A stretch of DNA of 64,000 bases from Maratus speciosus. Its lineage: Eukaryota > Arthropoda > Arachnida > Araneae > Salticidae. Position numbers and translations under genes: made by a program. Shown one piece after another: positions 22,105-32,108 of the stretch (its first letter is position 1; the number at the start of each line of letters is the position of its first letter). Below the pieces are notes generated by a model. It searched no databases. It saw nothing but the letters and a program-made list of their open reading frames with translations, and was not told the DNA's origin. The stretch covers positions 18,121,701 through 18,185,700 of the forward strand of contig OZ010792.1 of NCBI GenBank assembly GCA_963932465.1, read 5' to 3'.

Positions 22105-22323
22105 TTAACCCTCACCGGCGCGGAGCAATTCTGTTTATAAACTGATGAAATAATGGACTGACACCGCAATTTATAAAATAATTTATTAGAAAATACGAAC
22201 TTGCTTATTTTCATGTACATTATTAATAGGAAGATTTTAGTTAAATAGTCTTGGTGCCGCTTGTCAGTTTTGGAATTAAAATTAGGTGTCCCTTTTTAAG
22301 GACACCGCGCACGTAAGGGTTAA
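22105..22323 (-). mobile_element. TTAA MITE, family M2
   Basis: 219 bp bounded by TTAA at 22105 and 22320, inverted relative to 21017. The GGTGTCC/GGACACC hairpin lies at 22285-22306 near the right end. It is followed 30 bp later by another related element (22357). Confidence 0.85.
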
Positions 22324-22356
22324 TGGTATTTCAAAGTACCACCACGACATAAAGAA

Positions 22357-22575
22357 TTAACCCTTTCCGGCGCAAAGCACTTCCATTGCTAAAATGATTA
22401 CATGAATAAGTGGCACCGGAATTTACAAACAAATTTAGTTGGAAATAAGAAAAAGCTTAATTTCACATACATAAGTAACGGAAAATACTTGTACCAAAAA
22501 TCTGGTGCCATTGTGGCATTTGGGAAGCAAGTTGGGTATTCCATTTAATGGAACACTGAGGAACAAAGAGCAGAT
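22357..22575 (-). mobile_element. Diverged TTAA MITE related to M2
   Basis: Starts TTAACCCTTTCCGGCGC at 22357. It shares overall layout with M2 (TAAAATGATTACATGAATAAG, AGCTTAATTTCACATACAT, TGGTGCCATTG) but is strongly diverged. A different palindrome occupies the M2 hairpin position (TTCCAT, TTA, ATGGAA at about 22535-22549). The far TTAA is lost, so the right boundary is approximate. Confidence 0.55.
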
Positions 22576-23403
22576 TCTACTTTGTGTCAAAATTTTCGAT
22601 TTTTCAATTTTGCTTTTTTTGTATCTCGCAAGCGTGTAGTTAAGCGTTACCGTAAACTGGTTTCACGATATTCTAATTCCTTAAAATCTTTTTGCCCTTT
22701 GAACGTAACGCCGCACAGTGGAGTATTTGACCCAAAAACCTGGCCAAAAATACAAAAATTAAAATTTCGTCAACAATTGTGAAAATCATAATTTTTAATA
22801 GCTAACTAATTGGTGCTTCGATCTATGTCTATTTTAGGAACCTGAGTTATACCCGGTGGCTCCTGGCCTTAGCTGAAGGGGAAGTGTCTTTCTGAGAAGA
22901 TGTGGTTTTTTTGTTGTTTTTTGGCATTGTTGTTATGTTTAAATATAATTTTTTTGTGGCTCAATGAATTGTTGAATTGAAACTAAACAGGGCTTAAGTT
23001 TTAACAAAGGTCAGAGCTTAGTGTTAAACTATGTGTTAATTTAAATAGTTTCGTTTTTAATGTAATAAAAAAACATAAATGTGTAAAAGGGTTATTTTTA
23101 AAGGGTTTTTTTGCTCTAATTTATACATATCGAAAGTTTTTTAAATATGTGCCGCGCTTTGCCCCGCTATGTTTGAATTATAATCGTATTAGTTATAGTC
23201 TTAAGTGTCAATTTCTGCAAAAAAATCTTCCGCATATTGTTGCCATTTTTTTATAATTTTTTTTTGCGGGATGACTATTTAAATGCTCTGTTTTGCGGCC
23301 ACCGAATTCAAGAGATAAGAACTATATATTTACTGTCATATTGCAGGTTTTTAGCTCACAGGACATTACCGGAGAGCTTTCGCACCTACATATTCTGTCT
23401 GAA

Positions 23404-23440
23404 TGTACGTACGTACGTACATATGTACGTATGTATATAT
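23404..23440. repeat. (GTAC)n microsatellite
   Basis: GTACGTACGTACGTAC followed by ATATGTACGTATGTATAT, a tetranucleotide repeat drifting into ATGT. Confidence 0.85.
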
Positions 23441-23571
23441 GCACGCAAATCGATATCTTTTGATAGAAATATCCGATTGCCTTCAAATTGTATATACTTA
23501 TTTATTGAAAAAGGGTTCCCTAATTAGTTCTTGGGGCTCATGTATGTAACATAAGGAGTGAAAGGAGGGAT

Positions 23572-23721
23572 TTAACCCTTTCGAGTTCGGTGTCCTTAAA
23601 CAGGGACACCTAAGGGACACCAAAACTGACAAACGGCACCAAGAAAATTTAATTAAAACTTTCCTTTATAATGTACGTGAAAATAAGCAACTTCATATTT
23701 TCTGATAACTCCGTTTATTAA
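23572..23721 (+). mobile_element. Truncated TTAA MITE, family M2
   Basis: Starts TTAACCCTTTCGAGTTC at 23572 with the GGTGTCC/GGACACC hairpin just inside. It follows the 21017 copy to about 23715 (AAGCAACTTCATATTTTCTGA) and then stops. The right third is missing. Confidence 0.7.
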
Positions 23722-24479
23722 CTAAAAAGAGCAAGCCATACAGTAGCGAGACAATACAACTTCTTCTTCCAGCAAGATCTGATGGTAGTCCCGATAAAAG
23801 CCAAGAAGAGAGTGATGAAGAAGATGAAGAAGAGTTCTAAAGAATCATTTTGAAACTGGTAATAGTAAATACATTCAAAAACTAGCAATCTATACTATAT
23901 AAACTCCACTTTGCTGAACCCACTATTAAATATAATACTATTAAACATAAATTAAATGCAATAATTATTATTAAATATAATTTAAATGTAATAAGCATTA
24001 TTAAATGTAAATAATAACCTTTATATGTAGTAAAATTAAATACATTTAATTAAACATTAATAGTGAATAAGACAAACCTATCAACAATGACTTTCCTCTT
24101 AAAAACAGTAAATAGTTAAGGTTACAAGTCGCTCAACTTCTGAACTCCCTTCGGTATTGTAAAATCAATGGACATGTGATTTATGCGCATTTTTAAAATA
24201 TCTACTTAGTAAATTAATATTTTAACGTCTTTTTTGTTTGTGCTCTTCTTAAATGATGACTCTTTTTTTTTCTTAATTGTCAAAATATTTATAAAATGTA
24301 TATTCATTATTATGTGAAGTGTTAAAATCTTACTTACACTTAGTCAGCTTTTAAGACATAAAATATTAAACTAAGCTATGGATTTGTATGTATACTTCAT
24401 AGTATGCTAAAATTTAGTTCAGTGAAACGCATAGCACAGTTAAAAATGTTCATTCAGCCATTTCCGTGAATAAATGAAA

Positions 24480-24960
24480 ATGTACTTGAGAACTTTTGTG
24501 CAGCCCTGTATATGATCTATAGAATGTATCCACACCAAGTAATATTTAAAAAAATTGTTCTATTTTAAAACGCCTATCACAACTACAAACGCACTTCCAG
24601 CAATTATTGGTCATAGACTTCAATAGTTAAATTTATTCTTCAGCCATATTCTTTTGTGTGTCCCTGTAAATGAACGCTATATTCTATGCACACCATATTC
24701 TACAATAAGTGCTTTAGTACACCTTAGTTATGTATAAAATTTTAGTACGTTTAAAATTGTGATATCATTAAAATACCGAGCAAACGATTTTTCCCCATAG
24801 ATCATAATGTAAGGGAATTCTTTTGGGTGTCTCTGTAAATGAACCGTAAAGACTATATACTTCATTTACAATACCAAACATGCCATAGTGATACCCAATA
24901 ACATCGAAGAATTTCAAGCCAACCGGACTATATTTACATGGAAAAATATTTTTGACCAGG
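24480..24960. repeat. Degenerate ~170-bp internal repeats (shared family)
   Basis: Repeated phrases such as TTTTGTGCAGCCCTGTA, TTTTGTGTGTCCCTGTAAA and TTTTGGGTGTCTCTGTAAA mark units of roughly 165-175 bp. The same phrases and intervening motifs occur in 53320-54500 and, inverted, at 35560-35760. The family is therefore not unique to the Transib-like element. Confidence 0.6.
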
Positions 24961-25653
24961 ATTTTGGGTCTAATACTCCACTGTGCGCCGCTCGTTGAAC
25001 TTAACGTTATTGTAAAACTTTAAACTTGTTTTTCTTGATACCTTGTTTTTCAAATTAAGCGACCATTTTTCTCAAGAACTATTCGACTGATTACTTTCAT
25101 ATTTTAAAAAAAGAGGCTAATCGTTTTTGCTAGAGCTTATACCACCGAAAAGTATAAGTTTTATTGATTAATTATATTTCTAGCTCATAAAAGATAAAAA
25201 GAAAGTGAAAAAATGACACTTTTTGTTTAAATAACCACCATTTTCTCAAAAATTAACTTTTTAAACTAAATGTTGATATAAGCTCTCGAGAATTTAATGC
25301 GGTTTCAGTATATGGTGAAAAAAAATTTTCAGTTGCTTAGGTCGCAGAAAAACAGTCGGCTGAGAGGAAGTCCATGCCGTATATCTTCAGACGCAAAAGA
25401 CATAATATTAATTTTTATTACAGAAAAAATTTACTATGTAATTAAAATGTCAATAATTATAATGCAAAAAAAATCTGAGACATTTTTTCTTCGTAATCGA
25501 AAAAAATTATATCAAAGTAGTTGAAATTCATCCTAATTTCAACCTGTAATTTCAACCTGCAGTAATTTCAATCTTTGAAGTAATTTCAACCTGCAGTAAA
25601 AATTCAAATTGCTTATTGGCACCACTTTTTTGAAAAAGAAATATTGACGTTAT

Positions 25654-25690
25654 TTAACCCTTTGTATCACCGTGTTGCAGATCTGCAACA
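25654..25690 (+). repeat. TTAA MITE end with perfect 18-bp palindrome (family M11)
   Basis: TTAACCCTTTGTATCACC leads to TGTTGCAGA immediately followed by its inverse TCTGCAACA (25673-25690). The element is cut off here by the non-LTR retrotransposon fragment starting at about 25691. Related palindromes are at 31157 and 31681. Confidence 0.6.
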
Positions 25691-26266
25691 TACCCAAAAA
25701 GCCATTGTTATTTCGACAGTTGGGTCCGTGGACATGTGGGGAATGAGCATGCAGATTATTTGGCAAAAGAAGCAACCAAAGCCACATCACATGCCAAATA
25801 CAAATTCTTTCCCAACCCTCCTTCTTACTTGAAGAAGCTTCTAAAATCATCTCTACACGAACAATGGCAGACTCGCTGGGACTATGGTACCACAGGACGG
25901 TACACATACGCTTTAGCCCCAAAAGTCTCGCAAAAGAGAATCCTGCTGCATAGAAATCTTTTTCTGTTTGCCACTAACCACGGCCCATTTTCATCATATC
26001 TTTATAAATTTGACAGGGTTCCTTCTCCATTATGTGTATGTGGTTAGCGAGCTACATCATTGCATTATATCTTTAACTGTACCCTTACATCATATTACCA
26101 TATAAGAAAATCTCCAAAAATTTCTTTGTCTCAGTGGTTCTCGGTGGTTTTGTCAAATCCATCATTTTGTCAAAAGATAATTGAATGTATGAAAGTTTTA
26201 GAAAACAACCATTATTTGTTTCAAAATGTTTTGCCATTTATAGATGATGATGAGAACGTATCTTAA
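25691..26266 (+). pseudogene. Non-LTR pol C-terminus: RNase H and zinc-binding tail
   Basis: One frame runs through the whole interval with a single in-frame TAG at 26045-26047. SWVRGHVGNEHADYLAKEAT is the last RNase H motif (H and the GNE-AD block), which removes RNA from the cDNA hybrid during retrotransposition. It is followed by the usual tail with a CVCG pair and, after the stop, LHYIFNC. Together these form the C-x-C, H, C zinc-like motif common at the end of these polyproteins. The reverse transcriptase and endonuclease domains are absent because the insertion is 5'-truncated. The stop falls where CVCG is normally followed by a few residues before His. Confidence 0.8.
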
Positions 26267-26770
26267 CAAATAGATAGATACCACCAATTCAAAATAAACT
26301 CTTAGCCACAAACAACACGATTGAACTTTAATTGAACTGTTGCAAGAACAATAGACTTTTGAACTTTTGTGTGTGTATATAATTATATAATATTCATCAT
26401 AATTATTCACTATTTTACTTATTTTTTATATTCTACATTATTTTTAAAATTATGGATCTCTTTCTAATTTAGTATACATATACGTAGCTTTTATTGTATT
26501 TTTGTAGAACGCCCAGCTTTGCAAAGTAATTGAGCTTTTCCCGCTCCAACAAGTTTAAAAATCCTATTATCTATTATCTCATGATCTTATTAATTACAAA
26601 TATCTTAATTTCTCTCGTAAACGGCCAGTAAAAATTGGGCTTTCCATCGTGTATATATTGTATTTATATTATATTTAATCTTAATATTCTCAATTGACTT
26701 TCCTGTAGGCCCCTTCGGGCCTTTTATTTGTTGTTATTATTATTGTTATTATTGTTATTATTATTATTTT
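25691..26770 (+). mobile_element. Non-LTR retrotransposon, 5'-truncated 3' end
   Basis: Contains the RNase H/C-terminal part of the pol ORF and a 3' UTR that ends in GGCCCCTTCGGGCC and a (TTATTA)n-type tail near 26730-26770. 5' truncation and a simple-repeat tail are usual for non-LTR elements integrated by target-primed reverse transcription. The clade is uncertain; an I/Jockey-group element with RNase H is suggested. Confidence 0.8.
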
Positions 26771-26950
26771 TTTTTTTGTGTGTGTGTGGTGACGGCGGTA
26801 GTAGATGGAAACCGCTGGGTGGGGCTTGTGAGTGCTTAAGCCATTTGGTAGGCCTCCCCACCTAGCTGACCCTTGTTATTTCGACAGTAAACTCCGAAAG
26901 ACGGTTTTGTTGATTGTAGTTATTCTATTACACTGCTATCTATCTATCTA

Positions 26951-28098
26951 TCTATGTTATAAAGGCCAAACATATCTGTGCGTAACGCATACGTCATTTT
27001 GCAAATGGCAACACTTTGAAATTTGAAATGAAACTTCGCTTTTGAAATTTTCGCTACTGCAAATTTTTAAACTTCTAAGCATAGCACATTTTCAATTTTT
27101 ACACCTTCATACAGGGAAAAAAAATGTGCTTTTAAAAGCAATTTGTTTGAAATCAGTATCTCAATTTATTTTTGAGATATTAATTTTTTTGTAGTTTTTA
27201 ATACAAATTTTATAATCGTGGCAACTGAAATACTGAAAAAAAACACGTATTATTTTTCATAAATCAGTTATATTTCAATATTTTTTCATTACGCTGATAA
27301 TGAGTTTGAGGCGCTGGGCAAAATGATTCTGTGAGTAAAAAATGATGTCATATTTAAAACAAAATGATCATCTTTTTTTTTTTTTAAATATATATATATA
27401 TATATTTAAGTATTGCGCGGCAGCGCAATACTTATTTATTTCCAGTGTCACTTCTCAATGTTAATTTAACATAGAAAAGCCTATGGAGATCATAACTTTT
27501 TCATTTTTTCTTCCCATCTTTTTGTCCCTGATGCCACACATTTTTTATTCTTTACTAATTCTAATGCTATTATAAATTTAAAGTGTAAAAACGTTTGCCT
27601 GGCGTAAGGGTCAAAACGAATGGTAAAATGCCTTTGTATATGGGTGAATTATAATTCAGAGAGAAACATGGGCCAGTTTTTTTTTACATTATTCAAATAT
27701 TCTTCTTAATATTCCAAATTTCGCTTTTTTCATTGAGAATCAACGGACATTTTTCATAGAAAATGTAACATTTTTTCTTCATTGTTGCAAAAATTTCAAA
27801 AGCCGTAATAATAATCTATTTCTTTTTTGTTGAAATATTAAATTGAATTAGTTTATTTTTCAAGAATTAAAAAGGTGAATATGGTATCATAGTGGAAATA
27901 AAAAGGACATTTTCAGAATAAGTTTTTGCTTTGGTCAAGTTACTGTTTTAGTAAAAAGTTTCAAAGGATAGTTATTTTTACGCAGGTAGCGAACTTAGTG
28001 GGAATTACATAACTTAAATTTTAAAATATATTTTTTTCAGAGATGAGAACTATTAATACCCCACGTTAATCTAAGGTAATTTTCTGCTGTGTTTACAT
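26951..28098 (+). mobile_element. Helitron H1, tandem unit 1
   Basis: Starts TCTATGTTATAAAGGCCAAA, a Helitron-type 5' end, and continues CATATCTGTGCGTAACGC. The whole 1.15-kb unit is repeated next door at 28101-29250 with only scattered differences. Inside is a hairpin with 11-bp arms (27408-27433). No CTRRT end is seen at the junction, which reads TTTACAT then ATATTATAAAGG. The same 5' end occurs inverted at 37888 and 49016. Non-coding. Confidence 0.7.
27408..27433. repeat. Hairpin, 11-bp perfect arms, GGCA loop
   Basis: AAGTATTGCGC (27408-27418) pairs with GCGCAATACTT (27423-27433). It follows an (AT)n run and is conserved in the duplicate unit. Confidence 0.85.
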
Positions 28099-28100
28099 AT

Positions 28101-29250
28101 ATTATAAAGGACAAACATATCTGTGCGTAACGCATACGTCATTTTGCAAATGGCAACACTTTGAAATTTGAAATGAAATTTCGCTTTTGAAATTTTCGCT
28201 ACTGCAAATTTTTAAACTTCTAAGCATCGCACATTTTCAATTTTTACACCTTCATACAGGGAAAAAAATGTGCTTTTAAAAGCAATTTGTTTGAAATCAG
28301 TATCTCAATTTATTTTTGAGATATTAATTTTTTTGTAGTTTTTAATACAAATTTTATAATCGTGGCAACTGAAATACTGAAAAAAAAAACACGTATTATT
28401 TTTCATAAATCAGTTATATTTGAATATTTTTACATTACGCCGATAATGAGTTTGAGGCGCTGGGCAAAATGATTCTGTGAGTAAAAAATGATGTCATATT
28501 TAAAACAAAATGATCATCTTTTTTTTTTTTTAAATATATATATATATATTTAAGTATTGCGCGGCAGCGCAATACTTATTTATTTCCAGTGTCACTTCTC
28601 AATGTTAATTTAACATAGAAAAGCCTATGGAGATCATAACTTTTTCATTTTTTCTTCCCATCTTTTTGTCCCTGATGCCACTCATTTTTTATTCTTTACT
28701 AATTCTAATGCTATTATAAATTTAAAGTGTAAAAACGTTTGCCTGGCGTAAGGGTCAAAACGAATGGTAAAATGCCTTTGCATATGGGTGAATTATAATT
28801 CAGAGAGAAACATGGGCCAGTTTTTTTTTTACATTATTCAAATATTCTTCTTAATATTCCAAATTTCGCCTTTTTTCATTGAGAATCAACGGACATTTTT
28901 CATAGAAAATGTAGCATTTTTTCTTCATTGTTGCAAAAATTTCAAAAGCCGTAATAATAATCTATTTCTTTTTAGTTGAAATATTTTCAAGTGAAATATT
29001 AAATTGAATTAGTTTATTTTTCAAGAGTTAAAAAGGTGAATACGGCATCATAGTGGAAATAAAAAGGACATTTTCAGAATAAGTTTTTGCTTTGGTCAAG
29101 TTAATGTTTTAGTAAAAAGTTTCAAATGATAGTTATTTTTACGCAGGTAGCGAACTCAGTGGGAATTACATAACTTAAATTTTAAAATATATTTTTTTCA
29201 GAGATGAGAACTATTTATACCCCACGTTAATCTAAGGTAATTTTCTGCTG
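28101..29250 (+). mobile_element. Helitron H1, tandem unit 2
   Basis: Near-identical copy of 26951-28098, differing mainly in AT-run length, a short duplicated AAATATT segment near 28980 and point changes. Both units end at the same TTTACAT, after which unit 2 passes into unrelated CACCCCTTGGGAGAG. This supports a direct tandem duplication, not two independent insertions. Confidence 0.7.
28552..28577. repeat. Hairpin, 11-bp perfect arms (unit 2 copy)
   Basis: Same stem and GGCA loop as 27408-27433, with no changes in either arm despite differences nearby in the AT run. Confidence 0.85.
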
Positions 29251-29659
29251 TGTTTACATCACCCCTTGGGAGAGAATAAGGTAACAAAATTTAAGTAAAA
29301 CTTTTATTTTTTATTTTTTACTGTATCACAGCTATAATATTGTTAAATACTAGCAGTAATGATTCAACACAATTTATTTTTGCATTCATAGCGTTCCTGA
29401 GTGGGAAATAGGGTATCTAAATTTAAGTAAAGTTAATTTTTTATGTTTTGATTATAGATTTTTTACGTTCAGATTGGAAATTTTTGCCCAAACTACAGCA
29501 ACCTGCATTACTACAGTGATGAAATATTTTGAATTATACATTGGTAAACTGCATCCCACATTGTGATGCAACACTGCATACATCAAAGCCTGATGATGAT
29601 AACCTCTAATAATTTTGAAATGAGTTCGTCTGAATGCAGTAGTTATTAAAAAACTTGAC

Positions 29660-30273
29660 ATATTAAACAAAAACATAATTTGAAGAACAAATTTTAAAAA
29701 AACAAAATTTATTTCCTACAATGTTTAAACCCGATAGGGACAGATATTAAGATATTTTATTCAATTAGTTCTACATTTAATGTTAAATTTTTGTAACAAA
29801 TCAGTTAAGCCAATTGAAGATTAAAAATAAAATAAAATCCATACAACATGATACTTATAAAACACCCTAAAAAATTAGATACCGTTCAAATAAAATCGAA
29901 ATAAATCTTAGACTTTTTTTTAAGTTTTGTATTTTGCATGCATCTTATCATTTTAAGTACAATTGTCATAAACATAATACAAAATCTGCAATGCAAATAT
30001 TTTCAATTAAAAATGGAAGAAGTCTAAGATTTATTTCGATTTCATTTGAACGGAATCTAATTTTTTAGGATGTTTTAAGTATCATGTTGTATGGATTTTA
30101 TTTTATTTTTTAATCTTCAATTGGCTTAACTGATTTGTTACAAAAATTTAACATTAAATGTAGAACTAATTGAATAAAATGTCTTAATATCTGTCCCTTC
30201 TCGGGCTTAAACATTGTAGGAAATAAATTTTGTTTTTTAAATTTGTTCTTCAAATTATGTTTTTGTTTAATAT
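29660..30273. repeat. Long near-perfect inverted repeat (hairpin), 255-bp arms
   Basis: The left arm 29660-29915 and right arm 30020-30273 are complementary with only a few mismatches and 1-3-base gaps, separated by a 104-bp spacer. The arms start ATATTAAACAAAAACATAAT and end at an AAATCTTAGACTT block beside the loop. Transcripts would fold into a double-stranded stem of about 250 bp. It may be a fold-back transposon or a hairpin RNA locus. A short ORF over the right arm has no coding character. Confidence 0.85.
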
Positions 30274-30274
30274 A

Positions 30275-30911
30275 TATATAACTAAATATTTGACCAATAC
30301 TATGACAACCAAAGGCAAATTTCTGAATTTTTTTCACGGGTACTGAGATTAGAACTTAAAGTTTGTGCGAAAACACACATGAAAATGTGTTCACATGAAA
30401 ATTTGTATCGGACAAACGTGACTTTAAGTTTGGAAATACATTCATTTATAATCTATTGCGCGTTAAAATACTTTCAAATTGTGGATTTGAGTGGTGTAAT
30501 TTGATTTTTTTTCTATTTTTGAGTATGTAAATTATGAGAATGTGAAAATAACGTACAGTTTAGATTTTACGGGGGAAAATTTTATTATGTAACAAAGCGA
30601 AATTCTTTTTATTGATTTTTTATCCCGTAAAAAAAATATAAGAGCCTCAATCGATAACTTCATCATAATTACTCATATTGATCACGTATTCTAATGCAGT
30701 TTATTTTTTCAATAATTTAAGAAGTTGAAGTTTGTGGAAATAATATTTTGATAATGTTACGTTAAAAATATTATTTGTTTTAAGAGTTAGACAAATAATG
30801 TAAGATGAATTTTTTATTTTAATTATTTTTGTAGGTTTATTATAAATTCGATCTGACAGTTCCTTTCTAACATTTTAGTTCGTCGAATTTCGACGGGTTC
30901 CAACTCGTTAA
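30275..30911 (+). mobile_element. Dispersed ~640-bp TTAA-type repeat (family M12), copy 1
   Basis: The right end reads GGGTTCCAACTCG then TTAA (30908). The subterminal palindrome CGTCGAA, T, TTCGACG is at 30881-30895. The same sequence in inverted orientation lies at 45062-45660, with matching blocks (GAGGCTCTTA, AATCGATAACTT, ACGTACAGTTTAGATTTTA, GTCCGATACAA). The left boundary is unclear. No coding capacity was recognised. Confidence 0.65.
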
Positions 30912-31156
30912 AATAATTATTTGATTAAATCCGCAACAGATGGCGATATTGATTTTTTTTTCGCGCCAAAGTTTGATTTATCGCTTGATCAGCTACATAT
31001 GATTTTTGCTGAGTTAAGCTTTGAAATAGTGGAGTTAAAAAAATCTGCAGACGTCTACAAGTATATTGTTCACAAAGGTAAGATTTAATTCTTTATTTAA
31101 AGACCATTTTTGAGCTAGGGAATTTATAATATGTATAAAATAAATGTAAACTTTTG

Positions 31157-31178
31157 TTTGTTGCAGATCTGCAACAAA
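31157..31178. repeat. 22-bp perfect palindrome
   Basis: TTTGTTGCAGA is followed directly by its inverse TCTGCAACAAA. The core is shared with 25673-25690 and 31681-31698, so it belongs to the M11 family. The termini of this copy were not located. Confidence 0.75.
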
Positions 31179-31680
31179 GCGCCATGTCTTTCCTTGTAAT
31201 AGATTTTTTAAAAATATCGAAAGAGTAAGATATAAAATTTCTTCTAACGGTTATTTAAGTTGCATTTCTCTCGGAAAAGCAAAATTATTGAAAAAGGGAA
31301 ACATTAGTCCATTTTAATGTTATTTATCTGCTATAGGGTAAGTTAGGGATCTCCCCCCTCCCCCCTGTAAAATTAATACCAAGTCCAAAGCTAGCAAAAA
31401 AGGGAAAAGTCTCATAGAAAAAAAGAATTCAAAATAAAAAGCATATAGCGCCTACTCAACATATTCCACCAAAACAAGTGCGAAAAGGCGAAATTGGAAG
31501 TGGCCACATTGGGCAGAAAAAAGAATACGTTCTAAATACCCCGATTGTAAAGGCCTTACTCAAACTGTTTGTGAGAAATGTGTTGTGGGACTTTGCTACA
31601 ACAAAACTAACAATTGTTTCAGAAATTTTCATTTAAATTAAAATTTTAAATATGTTCACTTTTTGTGCCACTTGGCAAGA

Positions 31681-31825
31681 TGTTGCAGATATGCAACAAA
31701 CCCATTTTTCCAAATAAAATTTTATTTTTCTGTTCTGAATTTTTTTTATTATTTTTTCCATGCTTAAAATGGTGCATTTTAATGTATGTATAAGAATTTT
31801 TCAAATCGGAGTTAAAAAGGGTTAA
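31681..31825 (+). mobile_element. TTAA MITE, family M11, right part
   Basis: Begins at the palindrome TGTTGCA, GATA, TGCAACA (31681-31698), followed by ACCCATTTTTCC. It runs to GGAGTTAAAAAGGG and TTAA at 31822. That TTAA is shared with the next element, so two TTAA MITEs abut. The left TTAA end was not identified. Confidence 0.55.
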
Positions 31826-31948
31826 TGACAGGTAAAATGATACCATATTAAAGCAAATTTCTCTATTTTATAAAACTGGTGGGAATCAAATAATCTGAAT
31901 GAAAGACACAGCCCGTGAATATCACGGGAGCGAGAATTAAGGGGTTAA
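31822..31948. mobile_element. TTAA MITE, family M10, copy 2, perfect palindrome
   Basis: 127 bp between TTAA at 31822 and TTAA at 31945. The palindrome CCCGTGA, ATA, TCACGGG is at 31912-31928, near the right end CTCGCTCCCG (inverted) and CCCCTTAATTC. It is the inverted relative of 14200-14326. Confidence 0.75.
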
Positions 31949-32108
31949 ACGAACTTTTCAGACAGTTCGTGATGTTGATGAAACAAATTTTACAACAAAT
32001 TTCAAACGTTCAAAAACTCGCTAAGTTCTTTCTGCTCGAGTGCAGAGGTATTATGTAAACATCACCCATGTGCATAACAATTTGTTCAACGGTAGCTGTG
32101 CGACTCAT

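Larger units (their letters stand above)
22714..24985. mobile_element. Transib-like transposon with RSS-like ends
   Basis: 2272 bp with TIRs of about 40 bp. The left starts CACAGTGGAGTATTTGACCC and the inverted right CACAGTGGAGTATTAGACCC. Both continue into a CAAAA-CCTGG-CAAAAATA segment. A 5-bp target duplication CGCCG flanks it (22709-22713 and 24986-24990). Transib elements have CACWATG-type starts and 5-bp GC-rich CGNCG duplications, which this copy fits. No transposase was recognised, so the copy is non-autonomous or degraded. It carries an M2 MITE fragment (23572) and a set of degenerate repeats (24480-24960) also found at 35560 and 53320. The call rests on ends and duplication only. 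Confidence 0.7.

Noticed and set aside
22714..24985. hAT element (CAGTGG-like start)
   Set aside because: Starting at CAGTGG would require an 8-bp duplication, which does not match (ACGCCGCA against TGCGCCGC). CACAGTG with CGCCG fits exactly.
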